Origin: Closterium sp. NIES-65
Lineage: Eukaryota > Streptophyta > Zygnematophyceae > Desmidiales > Closteriaceae
DNA length: 64,000 nt
Assembly: GCA_948144175.1 (NCBI GenBank)
Contig: CANXME010002497.1
Location: 1,982,501 to 2,046,500 of the forward strand
Reading direction: 5' to 3'
Made by a program: the position numbers and the translations under genes. Below are positions 33,796 to 44,339 of the stretch, one piece after another; position 1 is the stretch's first letter; every line of letters starts with the position of its first letter. The notes beneath the pieces are model-generated. The model was not told the origin of the DNA. It did no database searches and saw only the letters and a program-made list of their open reading frames with translations.

Positions 33796-35646
33796 TAATT
33801 AAGACAGTTCAAGAGTCAGAATAAGAATTGCCATCACTACCCTCCCAGTCCCCACCAGCACAACCCTCCTCCTCATACCCATCCACGTCATAGCTGAAGT
33901 CACAACCTGCTCCTTGCCCTTCCTTGTCTTCACGGGCACCCTAGGTGTTACTTGCGAAGTGCGGGGCTTGCGCTTCTTGTCTCGCCTCCAAATTTTCACA
34001 ACACTGTCCCAATCGACCTCGTACTCCATGAGCGTCATTCTTATGAGGTCGCTCAACATCGCATTCTCGATGTTGCAAAGGTTCCAGCTTTCTATGACAT
34101 TCTGCCTTCCACTCCATGCACTGACTCATCCTCCCGCGTTTTGACAGTGGCCACACGCCCAGAGTGATACACGACCGCGGGCGCAAACTGTTTGCACACG
34201 CGGATACAGCTATCATGGTCGCCACCCAGAACGTCTTCATGCAGGCTCTCCGTCCTACCGCTCGCCTTCAGTGGTGACATCACGGTCGTCTTGGTGCTCA
34301 TCATGGAAGGCAGAAATCAGCGGCGACAATCCCCCGCCGAACTCCTCGCCATAATCGATGTAGCGCTGTTTGATGTACACCAACATCCACCAAACCACAC
34401 CTTGCAGGACAGTGAGGTCAATCTGCGAGGTACTGAGTGCTTCGTAGTTTAGGGTTGGACACACATCTTACGACCAACCTCGCAATGCTGAAAGGCGGGT
34501 TGAGGCCATTAAGAAGGTCAAGCATGTCTTCCATGAACTACATATATACATGAAACTTGTAGGAGGCGACAAGCTTGTACATCTCCTCATCGTACTTCAT
34601 CAGCAGCAGATCAACAGCGGGCAGGACCGCAACTAGGCTTGAAACCGCTGCCCCGCGAGACAGTCACTAGATATGAAGAATGCCTTGAAGCTTCAGATTC
34701 GTCTCTGTGAACACCTCCTGCAAGTCCCGGAACTTGTTGGGAATGTTGCTAGATCGCCCGAGCTGCTCCGCCAGGGTGCTGATGACTGTGTCAATGACGA
34801 CCAACTCAGGGATGTCTATAGTCGCATACCCTTGTAGCAAGCGTCTCTCTGTGCATGGGGGGTAAAGAAAATGTACGGTTAGCAAATAGAAATTAAGTGT
34901 CAGGACAGAAGTTTGACGCACACACTATACCTGTGCGCAATGCAATGTGAGGCACATATCGTCGGATGCGAGCAACTAGCCCGTTTGTTCCCCCAATCAT
35001 GTTCAACGCCCTGCCATTGCTCATTCCGGAAAACAGCCACTAAGGTATGCCAATTGATTTCTGGTGTGCTTCGACAACTGCAAAGAGAGAGGCGAAGTCA
35101 CATTTCATCACCGTCAAGAGTGTAGGAAACTTAGTCATGACTCGATTGTCCCGCAAAAAGGTGATGAACAAGGTGAGGTCGAGGTAGTGGCTCGCTTTGG
35201 TGTGCTCCATCTGGGTCGCATGCAGCCATTGAGAAATGGCACGAACAATCTACACTAAGCCATACCTGCAAGTCAGAATCAACGCGGTTGACACTTGTCA
35301 AACAAGCGGGAACAGGGGGTTGACCGGTTTTAAAAAACCATAACTTCTCACATTGAGTACTAGGTGTTGTATCCCTTACTTGGAAAGCATGAACACTTCC
35401 GTAAAGCTAAAGATTGCACGAGCTTCACCCAAGTTTCAATCGTGTCGCATGTGCAGATGAATTGCAAGACCTACAGCAAGGAGATGACACGCCCCTTCTC
35501 TGCATCGGTAACTTGTAAGAAGTCGCAGATGTGTTTCTGTTTCTTCACCTCCCCCAGCGCTATCTGCTGCCTCTCAAGTCTCTACTTGTACTTGTTGCAG
35601 CGAGCGTGCTTCTTGATTGTTTGCACCTACACGTCAATGGCACGTT
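33796..35646 (-). pseudogene. hAT-like (DUF4371/ZNF862-type) transposase, 3' part
   Basis: On the minus strand, pieces in shifting frames show a KHARCNKY block near 35600, a helix-rich part ending RKCSCFPSK near 35400, then SHYLDLTLFITFLRDN (about 35190) and IGGTNGLVARIRR followed by HCIAHR (about 34990-34940). After that come IPELVVIDTVISTLAEQL (about 34790) and a damaged RWLSRGAAV block (about 34650). This order is typical of the hAT-derived DUF4371 proteins, in which HC.AHR and RWLS are hallmarks. Stops and frame breaks are frequent, so it is inactive. The 5' part lies at 42978-43370 beyond the Copia Z insertion. It may originally have had introns, as a GTATGG-type junction occurs near 35268. 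Confidence 0.65.
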
Positions 35647-35777
35647 TGTCAGAACATATAGCTTACTTGTTTCTGTAGGCTATAGTGGGGTATCCCATAG
35701 GGGGTACAACACAATCAGGGTTTCCTATATGTACTCACTTCATTCATAGTTGATCCATTCTCGTTCATATTTTCTCA
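35647..35777 (+). repeat. 5' LTR of Copia Z
   Basis: 131 bases, TGTCAGAACATATAGC to CATATTTTCTCA. It differs from the 3' copy only in the stretch CTTACTTGTTTC versus CTTACTTTTTTC. Confidence 0.95.
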
Positions 35778-35789
35778 TGGAATCAGAGC
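35778..35789 (+). promoter_or_regulatory. Primer-binding site of Copia Z
   Basis: TGGAATCAGAGC, directly after the LTR; one base from the standard Copia initiator tRNA-Met site. Confidence 0.9.
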
Positions 35790-35829
35790 AGGTCCCTTCC
35801 TAGGGACTGTTCCTAGGGCCCATCGAAGC

Positions 35830-36660
35830 GCGCCCCGAGGCGCGCGTTTTTTTTTTTTAGCGACCCTCCGTGTCGCCCTTACCGCCGTCCTCCCGCTTAG
35901 GCCCCTCGTCGGCCCCGCTTAGGCCCCTCGTCGGCCCCGCTTAGGCCCCTCGTCGGCCCCGCTTAGGCCCCTCGTCGGCCCCGCTTAGGCCCCTAGTCGG
36001 CCCCACTTAGGCCTCGTCGGCCCCGCCTAGGCCCCGTCGGCCCCGCTTAGGCCCCGCTACGGTCCCGCGTCGGCCCCGCTTAGGCCCCGTCGGCCCCGCT
36101 TAGGCCCCACTACGGCCCCGCGTCGGCCCCGCTTAGGCCCCGTCGGCCCGCCTAGGCCCCGCTACGGCCCCTCGTCGGCCCCGCCTAGACCCCGTCGGCC
36201 CGCTGTCGGCCCCGCTATAGCCCGCCGTCGGCCCCACTACAGCCCGCCGTCGGCCCCGCTACAGCCCGCCGTCGGCCCCGCTACAGCCCGCCGCCGGCCC
36301 CGCTACAGCCCGCTGTCGGCCCCGCTCCTGCCCGCCGCCGGCCCCGCTACAGCCCGCCGCCGGCCCCGCTACAGCCCGCCGTCGGCCTCGCCGCCCGTGC
36401 TGCAGCCCGTCGCGCCACCGTGCAGCCGCCCGTGCAGCCGCCCACCGTGCCGCCCGTGAGCAGCCCCAGCCGCTCGTGAGCTGCCCGTGCAGCCGCCCGC
36501 GCCGCCCGTAAGCCCCTGCGTCACCCGAGCCGCGCGAGCCGCCCGAGCCGCCCGAGCCGCCCGAGCCGCTCGAGCCGCCCGAGCAGCCCGAGCCGCCCGA
36601 GCCGCCGGAGGAGCCGCACTCCTGCTCCTGTGGGGCCACTGCTGCTCCTGGGCTGTGTTA
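35830..36660 (+). repeat. GC-rich leader of Copia Z
   Basis: The first half repeats CGGCCCCGCTTAGGCCCCGT units, then GCCCGCCGTCGGCCCCGCTACA units; the last part repeats GCCCGAGCCGCCCGA. No convincing protein. Same order of repeat types as in elements B and F. Confidence 0.85.
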
Positions 36661-36715
36661 CTGTGCCGCTGACCTACCCGACTTTTCCTGCCCGGTGAGA
36701 CTGTCAGCTGCTGTC

Positions 36716-39700
36716 ATGGCCACCCCCACTGTCCTAGCTTTTGACGCTGAGGGTAGAGCCATTGACTTTGCAGTCTAGATTGAAGACCTGCAGCTGTACT
36801 TACTGTGTGATGCGATCGATGAGGTCTCTCTCTTTGACTTTGTGTCTGGCGCTGTCCCTGCCCCTCCTGCTGATGCTGACCCCGCCGTTCGCTCCAAGTG
36901 GGCCACACGCGATGCTGCTGCACGTCTTGCTGTGCGTCGCCACCTCCCTTCCTCCGAGCGTGCCCACTTTAGTCAGTGCAAGACCGCTCAGGCCTTGTAC
37001 GACGCTGTAGTTGCACGCTACTCCTCCCCTTCCTCCGCTACGCTTAGCCGCCTCATGCTACCGTTTCTCTTCCCTGACCTGGCTGCCTTTCCCACTGTCG
37101 CTGACCTCGTTACCCACCTCCGCGCTAGTGACGCTCGCTACCGCGCTGCCCTTCCTGCTGAGCTCCGCGCCGCAAACCCTCCTCCCATGTACATCACTCT
37201 CTACTTTCTCGTCACCCGTCTCCCTGAGTCCCTTCGTGTCGTTAGGGACCAGTCTCTCTCTCTCTGTCCCACCACCCTCACTGTCGACCTCCTTGAGGAG
37301 TCCCTGCTAGCGGCTGAGAAGAGCATTGTCGCTGTAGGGGCCTCTCGGGGTGACCCTCGCACCCCCATCTTTGAGGGGTGTTCTCCTTCCCCCCTGCTGC
37401 CCTATGTCGCCTCTGCCGCTGCGGCCGACCTCGCTGGTTTTGAGTCGGTCGGTGCGCCGTCTGCCCCCAGCGGTAGACGCCGCACTGGCAAGGGCAAGGG
37501 GGGCAAGGGAGCGGGTGGAGCTAGAGGGGGCGGTGGCGGGGGAGGTGGGGGTGGCGGGGGGAGTGGGGGTGGCGGTGGAGGTGGTGGTGGGAGTGGAGGT
37601 ACTGGTGGAGGCGGTGGAGGCGGAGGTGGCGGCGGAGGAGGTAGCGGAGGAGGAGGGGGTGAGGGTGCCGGTGGGGGCGGTGGCGGTGGAGATGGGGGTG
37701 GCGGTGGAGGCGGGGGTGGCGGTGGCGGTGGGGGTCGGAGTGGCTCGTCTCACCGGAGCAGCTCTGTGGGTGGTCAGCGCCAGCAGCAGCAGCAGCAGCA
37801 GCAGCCACAGCAGCAGCAGCGCTCTCGCACCGTCCCCGCTTCTCAGCAGCTCCGTGAGTGGTACTTGCAGCGTCAGCGTGGTGGTGCGTTTGGTCCCTAC
37901 CCCTATGTTCTTCGCACCGGCGACCGTGCGGGGGAGAGGTGTGGAGGCACCCACACAGCCCGCCGCTGCTTTGGCCGCCTGACCGACGCCTGGCGTCAGC
38001 AGTTTCCGGAGGCCGCTGAGATCCTTCGCTGGGGGGAGCTGTCTAGGGCTGGTGTAGCTATTTATGATCTTGACTTTGATGCTATTCTTTCTGCTATGTA
38101 TGCTGTGACTGGTAGTGATGAGGATCACTGTTACCAGTGTTTCCCGCCCGACCCGGGCATTGGTACTGCTGCGTCAGGTACTCGTGAGGCTGCTGCTCTA
38201 GGTGCCAGTGCGTCTGTGCTCTCAGGTACTAGTGAGTCTGCCCTCTCAGGTACTGTGTCGGCTTCGGCCTCTCACACCTTCACCCTTGACTCTGGAGCGT
38301 CTCGCTCCTTCTTTCAGGACTGCACCACTCTCACGCCGCTGAGTCGGCCTGTTGCAGTGTCCCTGACTGACCCCTCTGGGGGGCCTGTCCTGTCTCGCTT
38401 CTCCACAGTCCTCCCGTGTCCGGCGGCTCCCTCTGGCACCCTGACTGGTCTCTACCTCCCCTCGTTCTCTACGAACCTGGTGAGTGGTGCTGACCTACAG
38501 GATGTGGGTGTCCACCAGTTCACTCCTGCTCGTCAGCGGGTGACACACTGCACGGAGGCTGGCACGGGTCGCCACCTGGCTACGTTTACACGTCGGCCGG
38601 GGTCGAGCCTGTACACACTGACCACTGCTTCTCCTCCAGGTACTGAGTCAGGTAGGGTCCCTTCGTCTGGTCAGGTGTTTGCTGCAGCGTCCAGGTCTGG
38701 CCCTGAGTCTGCCCCCTGTTCGTGTCGTCGTCTGTCTCACGAGACCCTCCTCTGGCACCACCGCCTGGGTCACCCCTCTCTGCTTCGGCTCAGAGGCATG
38801 GCCTCCCGTCTTCTTGTGTCTAGTCTTCCCCGGTCCCTCCCTCCCCTTCCTCAGGGCCCTTGCCCTGCCTGTGTCCCCTGTGTCGAGGGGCGCCAGCGTG
38901 CTGCCCCTCACTCCTCCCAGTTTCCTCCGACAGAGGCCCCGTTGCAGACGCTTCACATGGACGTGTGGGGCCCAGCCCGCGTCCGTGGACAGGGTCACGA
39001 GCGCTACTTCCTGCTGGTGGTTGACGACTACTCGCGTTACACCGCAGTCTTCCCCTTGCGCAGCAAGGGTGAGGTCAATGAGGTGCTGATCGACTAGATC
39101 CGCGCAGCTCGTCTTCAGCTCAGGCAGAGCTTTGGCTCCGACTTTCCTGTGTTGCGTCTGCACTCGGACAGAGGCGGAGAGTTCTCCTCTGGCCTTCTGC
39201 GTGCCTACTGACGTGCGCGAGGCATCCGCCAGTCCTTCACGCTTCCGGACTCTCCGCAGCAAAATGGGATTGCTGAGCGCCGCATTGGCATGGTCATGGA
39301 CGTCGCCCGTACGTCCATGATGCATGCGGCTGCCCCCCATTTTCTGTAGCCGTTTGCGGTCACGTACGCAGCGCAGCGGATCAACCTCCACCCCAGGGTC
39401 TCCAGACCGGAGACCTCCCCAGCCCTGCTGTGGACGGGGAAGGTTGGCGATGCGTCGGCGTTCCGGGTCTGGGGATCTCGGGCGTTTGTCCGCGACCTGT
39501 CTGCGGACAAGCTGTCCCCTCGCGCTTCTCCCTGCGTCTTCCTGGGGTTCCCCCCCGACGCCCCTGGGTGGCAGTTCTACCACCCCACCTCTCGACGTGT
39601 TCTGTCCTCCCAGGACGTCACGTTCGACGAGTCAGTACCCTACTACCGCCTCTTCCCCTACCGCACTCTGTCCCTCCCACCACCCCCGCTCTTCTTGGTA

Positions 39701-42634
39701 CCAGGTCCCCCCCCGGTAGACCCCCTCCCCCCTCAGGGTCCTGCCCCTTCAGGTGTGTCCCAGGTAGATGCGGTCGAGCCTGTCGAGGTCACTGGTGACT
39801 CTGGTGCTACTGCGGGTGCTGAGCCTGGGGGTGCTGAGCCTGGGGGTGCTGAGCCTGGGGGTGCTGAGCCTGGGGGTGCTGAGTCTGGGGGTGCGGAGTC
39901 TGGAGGTGCTGAGCCTGGGGGTGCTGAGCCTGGGGGTGCTGAGCCCGGGGGTGCTGAGCCTGGGGGTGCTGAGCCTGGGGGTGCTGAGCCTGGGGGTGCT
40001 GTGCCTGGAGGTGCTTCGTCTCGCCGTGAGCTACTCTCCCCACAGGAGCTGCGTGAGTGGTTTGCCAGGCGCTGGAGGCGTGCTGCTGGTACTAAAGGTT
40101 CTTCGGCTGCAGAGGGTACTGCTGCCGAGCGTCCCGGAGGTGCTCGTACTGTGGGTGCTGGAGCTGCTGGGTCTGAGGGTCCTCCTGGAGCTAGTGCTGC
40201 TGAGGGTGTTGGCGCTGAGACTGCCGCTCGCGGTCCGCCTGGCAGTGCTCCTGGTGGTGCTGCTGGAGGTTCTGGAGCTACTGGAGGTGCTGCTGGAGGT
40301 GCTGCTGGAGCGGGTACTCCTGCTGGGGGTATTGGTGCTGTCCCTGCTGTTTCTAGCGTCGCCGCGCGGCCCCGACCGTACTTCGTTCCGCTCCTGCAGC
40401 AGGTTCTTGGTCTTACACCTTCTCCTGGTCCTCCTCCTCCTCCCTTAGAGGGTCCACGGCCTGTCCAGTCACAGCCACAGCTACAGCGTGCCTCCCCTTT
40501 GCCTGCTCCTTCTCCCTACGCTGGTCCGACTGGAGGTCTTACTGAGCGTCGTGAGCCTGCGTCTCGTCCTGCGTCGCCTGTTCGTACTGCGCGCGCCAGT
40601 GGTCGCGGGTCGCGTCAGCGTCCTCCTCCGGTCCCTGGCACGCACCGGATGTCACTGCGTCAGTCTACTGCTCCTCTGCGTGCCCCTTTGCCTTCTCATC
40701 CCGCTTCCTCTCTTCCTGCTCTTGCCGACCCGGAGTCGGACTCTCTTCGTGCTGCCAGTCCTACTGTCATGCGTCTCCTTGCTACTGCTGTCACTGACCC
40801 TTCCTTCGAGTCGTCTGCTGCGTCTGCCCTTGTCACTGAGCTTGTCGACTTTGCTGCGCGCTGTCGTCTAGACTACGCTGCCAGTCTTGTCGCTGAGTCT
40901 GAGTCTGCCTGTCCTCCGTCCGTCGGGGGTGAGTGTGCCCTTGGCACGGACGTCCATGAGGACAGGCAGGAGGAGTTCCAGTGTCTGGCCGCCGCTTCAC
41001 CCCATCTCGCGTCTGTACTGCTAGCCCCTGAGGGAGACCCGGATGCACCAGACATCCCGACTCCGCGCTCTTACGCGGAGGCGATAGAGGGTCCCTACTC
41101 CTCTCAGTGGCAGGCAGCTATGGATGCAGAGATGGCTTCCTGGAAGTCCACAGGCACCTACGTCGACGCTGTTCCCCCTCCTGGGGCGAACATCGTCAGT
41201 TGCATGTGGATTTTCAGGGTGAAGCGGCCACCGGGTTCTTCGCCTGTCTTCAAGGCGCGTTACATGGCTCGCGGCTTCAGTCAGCGGCAGGGGGTTGACT
41301 ACTTTCAGACCTTCTCCCCCAACCTGAAGATGACCACTCTTCGGGTTCTGCTGCACGTTGCTGCTCACCGTGACTACGACATCCACTCTCTCGACTTCAG
41401 CACCGCTTTCTTGCAGGGCAGCCTGCACGAGGAGATCTGGCTGCGTCGCCCACCTGGCTTCACTGGGTCTTTCCCTCCTGGTACCCAGTGGAGTCTCCGG
41501 CGTCCAGTCTACGGTCTCCGCCAGGCGCCACGTGAGTGGCACGACACACTGAGGACTACGCTGGCGGCACTTGGGTTTGCTCCTTCTACTGCCGACCCGT
41601 CGCTGTTTCTGCGCACCGACACCTCACTGCCGCCGTTCTACATCCTCGTGTACGTCAACGACTTGGTCTTTGCCACAGCTGACACTGCTGGACTCGCCTA
41701 CGTGAAGTCCGAGCTGCAGAAGAGACACACGTGCACTGACCTGGGTGAACTGCGTAGCTACCTTGGCTTGCAGATCACCCGGGACAGAGCACGCCGCACC
41801 ATTACCCTGACTCAGTCACACATGGTGCAGCAGGTCCTTCAGCGCTTCGGCTTCACGTACTCCTCGCCTCAGGCCACTCCTCTGCCTACTCGCCACTCGC
41901 TCTCAGCTCTGCCTTCGGATGAGTCCGTAGAGTCGAGTGGCCCGTTTGCAGAGCTTGTTGGCTGCCTCATGTACCTGATGACCTGCACACGACCTAACCT
42001 TGCATACCCTCTTAGCATTCTCGCACGCTATGTTGCTCCTGGGAGACACCGACCAGAGCACATGGCTGCAGCGAAGAGGGTGTTGCGCTACTTGTGCAGT
42101 ACGTCGGGCATGGGGCTAGTGCTTGGAGGGCGCAGTCCTGTGGTCCTCACTAGGCACGCAGACGCTTCTTGGGCTGACGACCAGGCTACACAGCGGTCGT
42201 CACAGGGTTACACCTTCAGCCTTGGTTCCGGCTCTGTTTCGTGGCGGGCTACCCGCTTGTCTTCTGTTCTCGGCTCCAGTTGTGAGGCTGAGATCTACGC
42301 TGGGGCTATGGCTGCACAGGAGTTACGCTGGCTCACCTACCTGCTGACCGACCTTGGAGAGCCGCCTCGTTCTCCTCCAGTCCTGTACGTAGACAACAAG
42401 GCCATGCTGGCCTTGTGTCGAGAGCAGCGACTGGAGCACAGAACGAAGCACATTGCTCTCCGCTACTTTCTTGCTCGTGAGCTACAGCAGCGTGGTCAAT
42501 TGCGACTTGCGTACGTGGCCTCTGAGGCCAACACTGCTGATGTCTTCACCAAGGCACTTGCGCCTTGTGATCATCAGCGTTGTTGGACGCAGTTGGGTCT
42601 TGTGCCTGTCTTGCCTCACTTGCTCTCCTCTTGA
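36716..42634 (+). pseudogene. Copia Z gag-pol, one frame with four stops
   Basis: From ATG 36716 a single frame runs 1972 codons to TGA at 42632. Order: gag start (FDAEGRAIDF), capsid region to about 37440, Gly-rich tract (37490-37740), Gln run (37778-37820), SQQLREWYLQ (37840-37863), reduced knuckle C-x3-H-x4-C (about 37940-37969), protease LDSGAS (near 38286), pre-integrase HHRLGHPS, integrase with LHMDVWGP, HSDRGGEF and QQNGIAER, pentapeptide linker (39690-40640) with LSPQELREWF, RT from about 41110, and RNase H to the end. In-frame stops are TAG 36776, TAG 39095, TGA 39209 and TAG 39347; three of them replace Trp codons of relatives. The RT active site reads YVND where relatives have YVDD (41651-41662). 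The lack of any frameshift over 5.9 kb suggests recent decay. Confidence 0.95.
39812..40015 (+). repeat. 15-base minisatellite coding GAEPG repeats
   Basis: About thirteen tandem copies of GGTGCTGAGCCTGGG and close variants, in frame, giving (Gly-Ala-Glu-Pro-Gly)n in the integrase-RT linker. The same unit with different copy numbers is in elements C, F, H and J. Confidence 0.92.
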
Positions 42635-42835
42635 CCTTGCTTGTACCTTCGCCTATATATACTCTTGCTCTTGCTTGCTTGACTCTTGTATATCTCTATA
42701 TATTACCTTGCATGTGAACTGGCCTTCTGGCCTTTGAACTTGTGCTCGGAATGCGTGGTGACTTTGTGATCCACCCTGAGCTTTGCTTTGCTTTGCTTGA
42801 CTGGTCTTGTGACCCCTTGTTCTCCCCCACTTTGC

Positions 42836-42846
42836 CTATGGGGGTG
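42836..42846 (+). promoter_or_regulatory. Polypurine tract of Copia Z
   Basis: CTATGGGGGTG directly before the 3' LTR, the start site of plus-strand DNA synthesis in LTR elements. The same string precedes the 3' LTRs of A, B, C, H and K. Confidence 0.8.
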
Positions 42847-42977
42847 TGTCAGAACATATAGCTTACTTTTTTCTGTAGGCTATAGTGGGGTATCCCATAG
42901 GGGGTACAACACAATCAGGGTTTCCTATATGTACTCACTTCATTCATAGTTGATCCATTCTCGTTCATATTTTCTCA
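42847..42977 (+). repeat. 3' LTR of Copia Z
   Basis: 131 bases; one substitution from the 5' copy. The duplication ACGTT follows at 42978-42982. Confidence 0.95.
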
Positions 42978-43370
42978 ACGTTCGCCCTCATGCCCGTATT
43001 TTGTCCCTTGGACACCATAATCTGTACAAACACTTCACTTAAGAGTATGAAGGTCGTTTTTAGTACGACATAGCAAGAGCCATGCAAACCGTTCTTACTA
43101 TTTGGGGTAAAGCATATCCGCTTCTTCTAAAAACTCCACAGCAGCCTTGCTTGAACGCAGCTGCCTGCTTGTTGGACGTGGCGACGGTGACTTGGCGGCA
43201 GGTGGGATGGAATTCCTACTGAAAGAATGCATGCTCCTTGGTCTAGAAGATGATGCACAGGTTCACACCGGTGCAATTGCAGGAGGAACAACACTGGTAG
43301 CAACACGAGAGAGGGCATTGGGCCAAGCAAGGACAGATGATGATGACCCATCTATAAGTGCGACCCTAAA
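42978..43370 (-). pseudogene. hAT-like transposase, 5' part
   Basis: Minus-strand continuation of the gene cut by Copia Z. Reading leftwards there is a Ser/Arg/Pro-rich basic stretch (about 43240-43150) and a short block AAVEFLEEADMLYPK near 43130 with a stop or intron after it. Pieces that would lie just before the KHARCNKY block beyond the insertion come next. The exact 5-base duplication shows that the two parts were one sequence. The first exons are not clear and the identification leans on the 3' part. Confidence 0.45.
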
Positions 43371-44063
43371 AAATGTGCGGCTCGCGAAAAAATCGGTTCT
43401 CAACCGATCCCCGATAAGGTCGGACGCATCAGACTACAGAAACAAGCTTACTATGAAAAATATACTTTACAAACCAAGTAGTTTGAGAATCAGATATGGG
43501 AAATCTCAAAGTAAATAAGTCAAACAAGTCCCTAAAAGGTGGTATGTATGTCAAAAAATCATACCATTGTCATGAATTTAAATGTAGGAGTAGCTGAACT
43601 CAATAGAACTTCATGACTAATAGAATAAAAAAGCATACTGTAAGAGGTGGACCTGAAAAAGGGCATATTGCGCGGGTAAAGCTAAGAGAGATCGGCGAAA
43701 AGGGCACCGTTGCTTCCAACAGTAACCCTAGTAGAGTACATAGGCAAGCAGTAGGAGTTGTGGCACCTGCTTGCGTGTTTGTTTTCACATTGTGCTTAAA
43801 GGTAATTTTCTCTACACCTGGTAACTAGCCTAGTGGAGCCAACCAACGCAAGCAAGGTTAGAAGTTTACGCCGGGGACCTGGAGTTAGCCGAGCTAGGAT
43901 TAGATCTCAGCTAGTTCACGCCTGACATAGAGGCCCACTCCTTTAACGAACACGCAAGGCGTTATCGCTGATGAATAGTAGAGATCAATTGCGAGCTCAT
44001 GTGGGTTCACATGGAAGGAAGAACCAGTCTGACACCGCAGACCTCGACATCAGTGACATACCG
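43371..44063. other. AT-rich DNA between the hAT-like gene and Copia I
   Basis: No coding frame longer than about 70 codons and none with a known motif. Contains the second copy of GACGCATCAGACTA (43423-43436). The region is compositionally unlike the Copia DNA and may be older host or transposon DNA. Confidence 0.4.
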
Positions 44064-44200
44064 TGTCAAATTATATACTTTTAGTTATTTCTCTCTAAGT
44101 TCTGTAGGGGTCATTCCTTAGAGGGCACAACCCAATTCTCTCGATCCTCTTGTACCCCCTCCCTTTACCTAATCGACATACCTTCCTAGTCTTCTCAACG
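44064..44200 (+). repeat. 5' LTR of Copia I
   Basis: About 137 bases from TGTCAAATTATATAC to TCTTCTCAACG, followed by TGGTCTTAAGAGC (44201-44213), a mutated primer site. The exact right end is uncertain by three bases (TCTCA or CAACG). Confidence 0.75.
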
Positions 44201-44339
44201 TGGTCTTAAGAGCTAGGACCTTCCTAGCCTAGGACGAAAATTTTTTTTTCATAGGGCCCACCGTTAATACCTTCCGTGTTCCTGCCCGAATCACGATCTC
44301 TTCTTTTTCTGCCCGAAATGTGCCCTTAAATGCGTCGAT

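Larger units (their letters stand above)
35647..42977 (+). mobile_element. Copia Z, structurally complete element
   Basis: The element is 7331 bases long with 131-base LTRs at both ends that differ at a single base, flanked by a perfect 5-base duplication ACGTT (35642-35646 and 42978-42982). The 5' LTR is followed by a primer site, a GC-rich leader and one long gag-pol frame (36716-42634); a polypurine tract precedes the 3' LTR. It sits inside a minus-strand hAT-like pseudogene. The near-identical LTRs point to a recent insertion, although the coding region has four in-frame stops and an altered RT active site. Confidence 0.97.

Noticed and set aside
36259-36672. Gly/Ser-rich or Ala/Arg-rich proteins in the leader of Copia Z.
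   Set aside because: Composition-driven frames in the GCCCGAGCCGCCCGA repeat, upstream of the gag ATG.
38648-39583. A 311-codon minus-strand frame opposite Copia Z integrase.
   Set aside because: Antisense shadow of the integrase coding strand; the same shadow appears opposite integrase in C, F and H.
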